Source: Phaeoceros laevis (taxonomy: Eukaryota > Anthocerotophyta > Anthocerotopsida > Notothyladales). Taken from it: 64,000 bases of DNA. Position 1 is the first letter of the stretch; every line of letters begins with the position of its first letter. The notes beneath the pieces were generated by a model. The model had not been told where the DNA came from. It worked only from the letters and a program-made list of their open reading frames with translations, and searched no databases. Made by a program: the position numbers and the translations under genes. Positions 1 to 10,173 of the stretch are shown one piece after another. The DNA lies in assembly GCA_049999765.1 (NCBI GenBank), contig JBNGIQ010009312.1, positions 51,334 through 115,333 on the forward strand, in the 5' to 3' direction.

Positions 1-356
1 AGATCACAAAAAACCAAAAACCATGGTAAGATGGATGCATAGGCCTTATGAATAATAATAATAATAACAATAATAATACCTCTGACCTCTTGGAGGTTGC
101 ACGCTCAGCTCAGTAGCGAGTGAACCCACTTTTCAAATTACTAGTAACAATTCTCGGCAAGTCGTAAATTGAGGAGAAGTTGCAGATCTATTTCAGATTG
201 ACCCCATGATCTGTTTCAAATTGGCCCCATGAACTCCTCAGTATTGGCACAGCAGGCTATGACTCCAGTCTCCAGTAGGAACGAATGGAAGTGAATGAGT
301 GATGATAAAAGGCACTAAAACAGTAGCACAGGGTGATCCTCACTGGAAGTTCTGAG

Positions 357-695
357 AAGACCCTAGGTAGGGATCCCTCTACTAGTACCGGCAAAGCTGT
401 GAGAACCATTGTGTTCATAAGCTGATACCTCGGACGATGTGGTGTACTTGCTCAGCAACCAGGCTAGAGAAGGCTTCTGCATCCGCATGAAGCAGCTAGC
501 TAACTAGCTAGCTTGTGAAGTCATTATTTCGTTCTTTGAGCTCCATTCCATGTCTAGGCTCAAATCTGACGAGGAGTTACTTGTTTGGCTAGCAGTTCTG
601 GAGAAATTGGTGGAGTCACGGTCGGAAAACGAACTCAATCGAGACGATTGGGAGGAGGAGCAATCTAGTAGGGAGGAGGCTCGTTTGAGTGCCTT
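357..695 (-). pseudogene. 3'-terminal fragment of a receptor-like kinase gene (segmental duplicate)
   Basis: This stretch is a near copy of 2661-2999, the last coding part and 3' flank of the kinase gene at 2811-5004. On the minus strand it reads the same C-terminal tail (start of the shared part ALKRASSLLDC, end MTSQAS, stop at 504) with scattered substitutions. Similarity stops near 695, just before the kinase fold would begin, and the sequence upstream on the minus strand is unrelated. It therefore carries only the serine-rich tail and no kinase domain. I infer a dead partial duplication. It could instead be the last exon of a gene whose other exons are missing from this window. Confidence 0.6.
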
Positions 696-816
696 GCCTC
701 TAAAACACACCCGAGTGTATGTATATTGAGTAGGAGGTTCCATGCACTTTGAAAGTGGATAGGGAGACAAAAACAAGCCAATGGTCAACACTTAATTAAG
801 AAAGCATGATTATCCC

Positions 817-880
817 AAGGAATATTGTACTATAATATTCCTAAGGAATATTGCACTACAATATTCCTAAGGAATATTAT
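817..880. repeat. 26-bp tandem repeat with palindromic units
   Basis: Two complete 26-bp units (817-842 and 843-868) are followed by a partial third. Each unit has perfect 9-bp inverted arms (AGGAATATT and AATATTCCT) around a short spacer, so each can form a hairpin. It lies about 60 bp upstream of the start codon at 938. Confidence 0.8.
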
Positions 881-937
881 AGAAATATTTTGGATTATCT
901 TGTATTCCTTCCGTATTAGCAATAAAGGCATGAAAAT

Positions 938-1534
938 ATGGCTTGCTTTTTCATACATTGTAGTTTGCCAATGTCCTTTGGTACAATGTTGGATTGCAAA
1001 ACTCAAATTATCTCATATTATATATGTCTTCTTATACTGTGTGCTCATATTATGAGTGGAAATTGTTCATCTCCCCCACAGAACGACCAACCTCCAGATA
1101 AAGCTCCTAGGCCTACTTTCCCTCCTACTTGTGGACCGCCTTACTCTGGAAAAAATTACAATATTTGGAGTTCATTTCTATTTCGTTCAACAATACACTT
1201 CATTGTCGAGGGAGCCAATGCCTTTCCTTCAGAGGATCTACAACCATTCACTAGATCAACAGTAGAATCCTATGCCTTCAATGAGCCACCATTTGTCTTT
1301 TGGGGCGTTTTAAAATGTTATCCAAATAAAGTTAGTATGCAAACATTTAAGCAATGTATTATATGTCTTAAAGGTATTCGAGACATGCTCCTCCTTTATA
1401 CATGCGGTAATCCGTGGTACACTCCTGTAAGTGGAGCTTATCAATCTGCATTATGCTACTTAAGATATACTACTCTCGAAATCATGGATCCTCATAGTTG
1501 CCCTTATGTGCCCGAGCCTTATGAACAAAATTAG
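938..1534 (+). CDS. Gnk2/DUF26-like small secreted cysteine-rich protein (candidate)
   Basis: An intact 198-codon frame starts at an ATG. Residues about 26-40 are hydrophobic (YYICLLILCAH) and could act as a signal segment; a proline-rich stretch follows (PPQNDQPPDKAPRP). The second half has a pattern recalling the Gnk2 (DUF26, stress-antifungal) domain: a Cys followed after 12 residues by CxxC (CIICLKGI), another Cys, then a Cys before LRY (ALCYLRY). Canonical Gnk2 has C-x8-C-x2-C, so the spacing here is unusual. Single-domain Gnk2 proteins are secreted and some bind mannose. No splice sites are needed. The assignment rests on cysteine layout and the LRY motif only; it could also be an unrelated Cys-rich protein or a decayed family member. 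Confidence 0.42.
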   Translation: MACFFIHCSLPMSFGTMLDCKTQIISYYICLLILCAHIMSGNCSSPPQNDQPPDKAPRPTFPPTCGPPYSGKNYNIWSSFLFRSTIHFIVEGANAFPSEDLQPFTRSTVESYAFNEPPFVFWGVLKCYPNKVSMQTFKQCIICLKGIRDMLLLYTCGNPWYTPVSGAYQSALCYLRYTTLEIMDPHSCPYVPEPYEQN

Positions 1535-2660
1535 CCCATCTACTTCAAAACTAGTATGTAACCATATACAAAATTTGTCAATTTTGCCTTTCATTTTAGT
1601 TGTCCAAGTGTAATCTTGTGCGTAGCAAATATAATAAAAGTGAATAAGTAAGGGGTGTCACATGTGAATGAGTAAGGGGTGTCACATGATCCACGGCCAT
1701 CCAAAATATTGTTAATTTGGCCGTCGAAACGACGAGGAGTCCAAAATATTGTTAATTTGGCCGTCGAAACGACGAAGCAGTAGTGATAGCTTTTTTACCG
1801 CCATACATGGTTGGTCATGCCGTCGGTAGGCCGTCGGCTTAAATTCATTAAATTTTTAGGTCATGAACCGGTGCGAACTTATTCCAATAGGTCACCCGCA
1901 AGAAAAGCAAGAAGTACGCATGCACAACTCTCATCGCTGCCAAGCTTTGCTGACGACTTTACAATCTCAGAGACGATGGAAACTACTCAAAAAAATACAC
2001 ATGCACAACGCACACGGTTGCCAAGCACCAATTCCAGCAATTCCACATCGTGAAGAGGTCCCAAGGTCCATAGCGCACTGACAAATCACAGACCATGAGC
2101 ATGCAAGCCGAGGAGCCGAGGAGAGAAAGCCCACGATACCACATCCAAGAGTGCCCTAAAAACACCGGTCATCAACCGGTAATACTTGTTAACTCAATTT
2201 ACTTTAGTTGCGACGGTTTTACACTTAACCATTAAGAGCCCCACGGGACAAAAAATGTGTGTTGGGTCCACTTTCACGATGCTTTCTACTATATGCTATC
2301 AGAAAAAACGTTTTTATTGCCTTATATGGTATTGTTAGAATTTAGAAAGGTGACATCGTGGTGTGCGATTAGCCTATCACATTCTTTATTTGAGGCCTTG
2401 TTATGGGGTCGACGCCCCCGGAAAGCCTAGGAGATAGGATTCGAACCCAAGATTGGGTGTATGTTGTTTTTTGCGGATTAAAAAATAAAAATATATGCTA
2501 AATAGGTAAGAAACCTTCCACGGCCTCCAACTAATCATTTTTGGTTAGTTGGGCGTTTAAGGGTTAAGGGTTAAGTTTGGACGCTTGTCGCACTTCCATG
2601 TGACACCCCTCAATGATGATTAAAGGCACTAAAACTGGTACCGGCAAAGCTGTGAGAACT
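1535..2660. other. Gene-free stretch with short repeats
   Basis: No convincing coding exon is visible. It contains two copies of a 24-bp sequence around GGGGTGTCACATG (about 1641-1688), two tandem copies of a 40-bp sequence (about 1740 and just before it), a candidate inverted-repeat element (1675-2610) and a stretch resembling a tRNA B box (GGTTCGAATCC, minus strand, near 2437-2448) with no other tRNA feature. Confidence 0.6.
1675..2610. mobile_element. Candidate non-autonomous element with 14-bp terminal inverted repeats
   Basis: The 14-mer AGGGGTGTCACATG at 1675-1688 (and again at 1651-1664) has an exact reverse complement at 2597-2610. The roughly 936 bp between them holds no plausible transposase. 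I infer a short DNA-transposon-like element, with the extra left copy being a terminal duplication. No clear target-site duplication was found, so the case is modest. Chance or an LTR remnant (many plant LTRs contain TGTGACACCC) are alternatives. Confidence 0.35.
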
Positions 2661-2810
2661 CTCAGATCCTAGGTAGGGATCCCTCTAGTAGTACCGGCAA
2701 AGCTGTGAGAACCCTTGTTTTCGAGAGCTGATACCTCGGACCGATCTGGTGTGCTTGCTCAGCAACCAGGCAAGAGGAGGCTTCTGCATCCGCATGAAGC
2801 AGCTAGCTAA

Positions 2811-5004
2811 CTAGCTAGCTTGTGAAGTCGTTATTTCATTCTTTGAGCTCCATTCCATGTCTAGGCTCAAGTCTGACGAGGAATAGCTTGTTTGGCTGGC
2901 GGTTCTGGAGAAACTGGTGGAGTCACGGTCGGAAAACAAACTCAATCCAGACGAGTGGGAGGAGCAGCAATCTAGTAGGGAGGAGGCTCGTTTGAGTGCA
3001 CGAGCGAACCCTAGGATGAGGGGCGGCACGCTCACTTCGACTCCACCTTGCAACATGTGTACCACCATGGCCGCCTGCGGCCGGAGCGCGGGATCCGTCT
3101 GGACGCACCACAGCCCTAATTTGATGAGGTTCCGAGCCTCCCCCGCATCGAAAGCACCGCGGAGCCGCTCGTCCACCAGGTTGAGCTCCTCCCCTGTCAA
3201 GTCATCAGCTGCTGCTTCGTCTTGTTCTTCTTCCTCTTCCGCCTGGCGTGTCACTGCTCCAGAGCAGCCAAGCAACCGACTCTGTCAGATGCAGTCCGCA
3301 TCCAACAAGATAGTTGTCTGGACAGGGCTCGCAGCGATTCATTTATTCATTCATCCAGGGAAGCTTCTTGAAAATGCTTACTTGTCTGGCGGTTGATGCA
3401 GTGTTGTGCCCAAGCCGGGAAGTAGCGTTGCTCCGGCACCGCCAGGGAGTCGTCCCGGTTGCGGCGGCCGCTCACCAGTTCCAGCAGGACCATGCCGTAG
3501 CTGAACATGTGGCTCTTGTGGGAGCAGGCGCCTGCGCTTGCGCAGACCATGTCGTCCAGCAGCAGCACCTCGGGGGCCACGTAGCCTCTGGTGAGCAGGA
3601 TCTGGGCCAGGTCGGTGCAGCTGCCCAGCTCCACGGCGGCAGCACCACCGGTCCACAGCTTGGGCTCCAACCGCTCCGTGAGGAGGATGTTCTCAGGTTT
3701 CAAGTCCAGATGCACCGGGGGGTGGCTCTCGGCGGCGTCGTGAAGCTCTGCCAGTCCCTGCGCGCCAGCAGCAGCAGCTAAGCTACAGACCACCTGGTTA
3801 GCATCCATCCGGTGCCACATCCTGAAAACAGCATTTGGCTTCGAACAACAGCTCAATTGGCCAGCAGAGGAACTCTAGGTTTACAAACTTGTGACCAGTG
3901 AAAATGTAGTCTGTTGAAAATGGGCAAAGCTGACCTTGGCCAGGGAGACAGCAATGAACATCCTGTGGTTCCAATCGAGGAGCAAGCCTGGGGCTGTTGC
4001 TTGGTGAAACATCCAGTTGTCCAGGGACCCGTTGGGCATGTACCGGTAGACCAGGAGGGGGGCTTGGGCGCAGTAGCCCAGAAGCGGCACCATGAGGGAA
4101 AGGCTTCTGGACCCCAGGACAAGCTCGTCTTCCAGCTCCTGCGCCCACGATGCGCTCATTGCCAACTGCTTCACGGCAATGGCCCGCCCTGTTTCAATTG
4201 CCCAGGATCATGAATCAGATCTCAGCTGCTACAGGTATAAAGTCATGAAACTTGTGGAAGATGGTAAGCTCACAGCAGTTGCGAGCTTCCAAATTAGGTC
4301 TACACGAGTTTGTGACGAACGAATGAGTTCCAAAATTTTGCAAGGCATGATGGAATGGGCAAATTGGTGTTCAAACCTGAAGATGGATCCACTCCTCTGA
4401 ACAGATTCTTCGTCACCTTGTGATTGTCGTCTTGTCCAAGCTTCAGATCGATTGAGTGTCTGAAATTGTCTGTAGCCAGGACCAGGGTTTGGTAAGAGAA
4501 GCTGTCGAGCTGGTTGACAATTCCAGCGGCCCCCAGCTTGTCCATGATCCTGGCCTCCAGCAGCAACAACTCCTGGTTCTCGGTTGTTTGAGAAGGCGTC
4601 ACAGGCACCACAGCAGGAGCCTGATGATCAACATGAGCAGCTGCAGCCGGCTCATGGTCATCACCAGCCCCCTTGCCATAGGGCATATGAATGCAGGCAG
4701 GAGATCCGCAGGCTCCACGATGCACCATGTCACAACGGTGCTCGGTTGCCACCATGTGCCCGATCACCTGCTCTCCCAGCTCCAGCTTGTGGTAGGCGAG
4801 GACGCAGGCGAAGATGGGCCACACGGCCACAGCCACGAAGTACCATTTGTTGAAGCACAAGGCGAGAGTCACCAGGATGCCCTCCACCAGCAGAATGCCC
4901 ACCAATTGCAAGGCCAGGCAGGCGGTAGCTGCCACCGGCCGCACACCTTCTTCTTCCAATCTGCTCAAGTCCGCCTGCCATTGCTTGTCGCTGCTGGGCT
5001 TCAT
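2811..5004 (-). CDS. Membrane receptor-like protein kinase lacking DFG (likely pseudokinase)
   Basis: Four exons join in frame: 5004-4377, 4188-3935, 3793-3382 and 3253-2811, giving about 578 residues. The first ATG of the frame is at 5004. Residues about 25-75 form two hydrophobic segments; there is no large ectodomain. The kinase fold begins at FSYQTLVLATDNF. The glycine-rich loop is poor (LGQDDNHKVTKNLFRG), the VAIK-type lysine is kept (RAIAVKQL), and the catalytic loop reads HLDLKPENILL. The DFG position is replaced by PKLWTGG; VAPE and the WAxGMxLLE-like helix (FSYGMVLLELVSG) remain. The C-lobe motif WCVQTDPALRP resembles lectin-type and LRK10-type kinases. Loss of the metal-binding Asp suggests a signalling pseudokinase. 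The 3' end is duplicated at 357-695. The start of exon 4 is the least certain splice site. Confidence 0.72.
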
Positions 5005-5175
5005 GATGGGTATATGTATCCGTCCACGAGGTGAGGCTAGGCCACGAAGCCATCTTGACAGCACCAGCTCCAAAAGGGAGCGGGAAGTCGCGTTAGATTG
5101 CTCATCGTGAATGCGGAATCGAAGGCCTGCTTGGTTCACTTTCACTGAACCTTGAAGGATTGCCGATGAGACCAA

Positions 5176-6387
5176 GGAGTTTCCGCCCAGCCAGCCGGCG
5201 GGCAGGCCTGCGCCGAATGTTGCTTCAAACGGCTGTGGACCACTGGAGACGCTTGCTGGCTACTACACTCGCATGATAGAGCTCCTAGGAGCAGGAGCGG
5301 AAATGGGAAGCTTGCACGGACAATTCCATCGATCCCAGCAGGTAGTAATCGGCTTGCGTGCTTGCAAGCTCTGGCTCTCTGGAATGCCGACCTGTCTTCG
5401 GACAGACCTACCTGGTGTAGTGTAAGTTATTATTAGAAAGTCCTCGACAGCTCCGTCCTATGAATGCAATGGGATTGGTCTAGATAGCTGTCCAGATCAC
5501 AAGTGCTGTGTCGGTATTGTCGAATGGAACTTCCACGGCAGGCCCAGGCATACAAAAAGGAGATCTTCGTTCCAGAAGAAGTAGTTTATTTGTCACCAGT
5601 GTTTGATTGAAATTATGATGGCTTGCAAAAGCAAAAACTCCTTCGAGCAAGATAGATACTGTAACATATTGAAAATTCAGTTCCCTACTAGCCCTTTCAC
5701 ACTTGTAAGTTGGATTTCAAGCTGCTTCTTCTCTAGTCTGTATGACTGGATATCTAGTACAAGCGCTAGCTTCGTCTACAACTGTGCATATATACCTGCC
5801 TACCTTTGACGTGTGAGAGACACACATGTCTGCATACTTATTCCTTACCATCTGGACAAGTATACATCTAGCCCTAGTACATATGATATGCTCCAGAGGA
5901 GAATATGTTTTGTAAACTTGCAATTGGAAGATGACGGGATTGCAACTTTTGCCATATAAGTCTGGCAAAACTTGGGGTTCCTAACTTGTAGAGATCTATA
6001 TATGTGTCTCCTACCGATATCTGTATATGTATCTTGTTACTATTTCTGCACACAGTACTAGTACTCGAAGTGAGGACTATCAAAACAGATGATAAAAGAT
6101 GCCAAGAAAGGATTACAGCCGTCAGGTGCCCACTCGCGATCGTAAGCTATGATCTGCTGCAACCCAAGCTTGGGAGCATATCCATGGCTATAGATGTATA
6201 TATGGGCTTCAAACCAGCTACTCTCTGCTACAGCTGGTACATTATTGTGTCCAAAATTGCTCCACAGGCAGCCAGATGCTAGCCCTAGAGTGCTTTCAAG
6301 AAGCTCTTGAAAGTTCGATCATGCACACCCTTGAAGATCATGCCAGAAGGTGTTTCGAACATGAACAATGAGTAGGCAATTGATTGA
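5176..6387. other. Intergenic stretch, nothing recognised
   Basis: Between the kinase gene start and the STIG1-like stop codon I see only short unrelated reading frames and no splice-consistent exon. It should hold the kinase promoter and the STIG1 3' region. Confidence 0.5.
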
Positions 6388-7208
6388 TCACTGGGAGGCG
6401 CCGGCGTAGTTGCAGAGACCATAGGAGCAGGCCTCGTTCTTCTGGCACTTGAGCCCACAGCTGCCGCAGTTCTTGGGGTCTTTGCTGAGGTTGACAGACA
6501 CACTGTTGCAGCATGTCTTGCCCTGGCCGCACACCCTGCATACATATGCATCCATCCATCCCACACGCAGCTAGCACAATCAGTAAACACTTTTACAACG
6601 CTCACAAGCCTTCTCTTCCAAGGACATTCAGAGCAACCAATGGAGGCGAAAATGTGCTACCTTTCAATTGTGCAAGCAAGCTCTAGTTAGTCCTGATCAT
6701 GAGAACCTCCCTACAGGTGCGTGGAGGGGAGAAATTTTAAGGGATAGACAATTTGTAAACAATGTGCATACCTGCCACACTTGCCGCAGTTGTTCTTGTC
6801 GGTCTTGACGTTGGTGCAGTACTTGTTGCAGCAGTTGGGCTTCTTCTGGCTGCACACGGCGGAGCTCTTACCGCAGTAGCCGCTCCTCCCTACTGACGAG
6901 GTGCGCACGAAGCCCGCAAACTGCTGCATCGCCCTCCTCCACCGGCTTCCTCCCTCTGTCTCTGCTTCTTCCTCCTCCTCGGCTTCCGCCACCTCCGCAT
7001 TCGATCTCGGTTCGGCATCGCCTGCACCAGCTGAACGGCTCACTTTCTCCTCCTCCTTGGCCAGGGCGGCACCCACGTCGACGTCGACCCTGCCTACCGC
7101 CGCCGATTCCACGTCGGTGTCCGCAGCCGCAGCGTTAGCTGCCAGGACCAGGCACAGGCCTAGCACCAGCAGGAGCAGCGAGCTTAAGGGTGCCGGCGTG
7201 TTGGCCAT
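6388..7208 (-). CDS. STIG1-like secreted cysteine-rich protein
   Basis: Two exons, 7208-6772 and 6535-6388, join in phase (AG|G, Arg) to give about 194 residues. The N-terminus is a clear signal peptide (SLLLLVLGLCLVLAANA). It is followed by an acidic Ala/Glu-rich spacer with a Glu run near residue 75, then the Cys-rich STIG1 domain of about 90 residues. Family hallmarks are two copies of the CC...N.C.....D..NCG.CG module: CCNKYCTNVKTDKNNCGKCG and CCNSVCVNLSKDPKNCGSCG, ending ACSYGLCNYAGAS. STIG1/GRI proteins act in the cell wall space; relatives bind receptor kinases and phosphoinositides in pollen-tube growth or modulate oxidative cell death. The long acidic pro-region resembles GRI, which is processed to a peptide. 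The exact role here is unknown. Confidence 0.87.
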
Positions 7209-7644
7209 CTTTCAAGACCTGGCGCCCAATGACAACAGGTACGAGTATCGACGAATGTGCTGCCGCTCGATCGAGTGATGTAAGATTTTCTGTGAAGGAA
7301 TGAACAAGTCAGTCGACGTCGATAGGATCGCAAGGAAATTGGGCAGCAGAAACTGTATGACTGGAAAGCTCCAGCAATGCATGAGTGGACATCCTCACCA
7401 GCTACAGGTACACCTCCACAAGGCTGGACGAGCGCCGCTGATAGCTAGTAGTTCTGCTGGGACGCGTGAACGAATGCGCAGGAATCCACAAAGCAGCAGG
7501 CAGGCCTGGAAGCAGCTCACTTGTGAGGAGTGAACTTGCCAAGGAGCCCGATCGAGCGACGTATCGGAACTTCAGCGCACTTAAGGCCCCCGAGATGTAC
7601 GAGCGACTCCTGATCAATGTTGAAATCCTGAGAAGGTCGTCGGT

Positions 7645-7651
7645 TTATATA
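7645..7651 (-). promoter_or_regulatory. Possible TATA box upstream of the STIG1-like gene
   Basis: TATATAA reads on the minus strand about 440 bp before the start codon at 7208. It would imply a long 5' leader or an upstream intron. Position and consensus are the only support. Confidence 0.25.
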
Positions 7652-8093
7652 CTCGCCCCCAGCGGCGCGCCTGATGAGAAAGTAAGAAAGAATGATTCCT
7701 CTCTCTGTGAAAGCGTACTGCCCGGACAGAGGACGGTACCCTGTCCATCGATACCGGGCCACCTCACCTCGCTGGCGCACGAGGTAACCCACGAATCGTT
7801 CACACAGATTTGCTCACGTTTATAACCACGTAGTACACCTAGTCTTGCTTCAACGACCCTCCTTCGACTCCTCTGTTGCTTATAACTCCTCATGAATTTT
7901 GTCAGGCACAGCTCAAGAGGCCTTTGGTTTGCCCGGAAATATCCAGGGTCTGTCAAAGGCCTGGCCAGGTCGGTTACAAGTGTTGGGAAATTTGGGGTTT
8001 TTGAAAATGCTGAGGCCTGGCCCGCCTGGCCTGCGTTGCAAGCATCAATGGTGGGAATGCATGTGAGTGTGAACAGTCTTCTAACCTGGCGGA

Positions 8094-8293
8094 GTGCTCG
8101 ATTCCCCTGTGGAGTCGGCTAAACACCATAATCACCTTACTACCTACTACTAATCTTGCCTTCCTGCTCTAACCACATAGGTAGTAGTAGTAGTAAGATT
8201 ATGGTGTCTAGCCAACTCCACATGGGAATTGAACACCAGCAGTAGTAGTAAGATTATGGTGTCTAGCCAACTCCACATGGGAATTGAACACCT
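8094..8293. repeat. Inverted and direct repeat cluster of a small dispersed family
   Basis: A segment of about 55 bp in plus orientation (8094-8151; contains tgtggagtcggctaaacacc) is followed by two direct copies in the opposite orientation (about 8184-8237 and 8241-8293; contain gtgtctagccaactccacat). All end in a tagtagtag / ctactacta run. A related sequence lies near 44950-45010. I infer a miniature inverted-repeat element with nested copies. Confidence 0.5.
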
Positions 8294-8725
8294 CGCCAGG
8301 TATTTTAACCGGCAACCGGGAGCTACTGTCTGGGGACGTCAAGCGACAACCGGGAGCCCCCGTCCAGGGACTCGAGTCCACCGTCTGGGGCTACGACCGT
8401 GAGGTCGCAGCGATGTACCCGTCGAGGGTACGACCGTGAAGCGCGGCATTTTTTTTTTTTCGCGCGAAAACCACCTTAACTTCAATAGCCACGAAGCAGG
8501 CACAGTTTTACACCAGACCCCGTCACGAAGGAAGGGGGTGCCGCATATAGCAAAAGATCCTAAAGCACTACCAGCCACGCAGCAGAACTAGCCAATAGCC
8601 AATAGGGAGCTCCCAGCCAGCCCTTGCGGACAAAGGGAGGGGGGGGCAGCGCAAACCAGCCAGCCGAACCGCCTCTCTCTCAAGCGCGGCAGCTCACGAT
8701 CCGGAGTGTGAGGGTTCTTCCCGTG

Positions 8726-8821
8726 GCACAAATAATGTTCCCCTTTTTCCTTTTAGGCTTTGCAAAAGAAGTGTGAGTGGCACAATAATGTTCCCCTTTT
8801 TCCTTTTAGGCTTTGCAAAAG
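8726..8821. repeat. Direct duplication of about 45 bp
   Basis: Two nearly identical copies share attgttcccctttttcctttt-type sequence ending in ggctttgcaaaag, separated by a few bases. No coding sense. Confidence 0.75.
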
Positions 8822-10173
8822 ACAAGGGGGCAGCCTCGATTCTATGATTCCAACCTCAGAAAGCCCAGGCTACTCGCAGCACAGCTTTCCCAGATGCTCC
8901 CATTTCAAGGAAGCCATGTACATAGCCCCTGCTCAGTAGGGGCCCTTGGCTCTAAAACACACCTGAACATACCTGAGGATCCATCTTGGATAAGCAATTC
9001 CAACTGCGATAGGAATGATGCATAATTTTTTTCTATGTAGGCAAAAGTGTCTGTCTGGGCCCTGTCTGTATGCACATTGCACACCTGGTACTAGGGGACC
9101 TCGTAGCTAGCTGTAGACCTGGATCCCTGGCACTGCTTCAAGACCATCCCTGATCACAGAGTGAACACACAGATCTTACTCGGACTTGTAAGGTTCTGCA
9201 CAAGTACTTAGGGTTGACGTTTACATCGATCTATCAACTTACAGCAATCAGGCACAGAGCGAACGTGGACTTCTCACGCATCATCTTCTTCAAACCTGTA
9301 CTGTACGTAGCACTAAAAGTCCGCCTACAGGCTTCATGTGCCACCATTGTACAGTAGACGACTTGCAGGTCCCTCCCGTGCAAGCACTTATGCCTCGTGT
9401 GATGCGTCCAAAGTGCCGAATTTGCGCCTCAAGGCCTTGAGAGCTGCAACGCTTCTCTTATTGGAGGTAGTAGTAGGTCACCGCTGAGTGGCCCATCGCA
9501 ACAGTGGGGGCACTTGATACCGCCCAGGGAGCCAGCGGTCGGTGGGGGCGTCAGGTTCCTTTCCAGAAAAAAGCTCGGCTGCCGCGCCCTTGAATTGCAG
9601 CCCAGCCCCGGGCACTGGAGCCGGCTTGAAGGGCGCCTACCATCAGCCAGCACATGTGCATTATTACTTGAACAACGCCAGAGATGCTCCAGGGCTCAGC
9701 CCTAGGCCTGGCGGGAAAGACTCTCCACGCTGCTACTTTCCACATGTATGTTCTGGGCCTCTGGCTTCCAAGAGCGCTCCAGCCTGAGTGTGGTTCTCGT
9801 GGGTGGCTACGTCTGGGATGCCTTCCTCCAGAGTTGGGATTGTGTGTCGGGAGGCACCCTGCCTTCGTGTCTGAGGCTCGCAGGCTCTGAGCTGAGTGAG
9901 AGACCTTTTGATGCATGCATCGTACTGGCGCATCACGGACAGGCACGTGCTCACCGGTACCTTTTCGATTTCCATGCGGCGTCGACATCTGTGCTCGCCG
10001 GCCACCAATGGCAATGCTCTCTGGCACACTCCTCTCTGCTGATGAAAGTGCCCTCCCTGTTCATACCCGTAAGCCTTCTGGAGAGATACAGGAGCCGGCA
10101 GTCTCTTGCTTGCTTGCTCAATGAAAGGAATTACAATAGGTCTGGTAATCCAACAAACATCACTTCCCACATC

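Larger units (their letters stand above)
7826..10173. other. Gene-free repeat-bearing stretch
   Basis: No exon with family similarity or consistent splicing was found on either strand. It contains an inverted/direct repeat cluster (8094-8293), GC-rich near-repeats of 'accgggagc' and 'ctggggac' (8300-8430), a poly-T run (about 8450) and a duplicated segment of about 45 bp (8726-8769 and 8778-8821). Confidence 0.55.

Noticed and set aside
2430-2460. tRNA B-box-like GGTTCGAATCC on the minus strand
   Set aside because: No A box or cloverleaf could be built around it; chance or a degraded SINE cannot be told apart.
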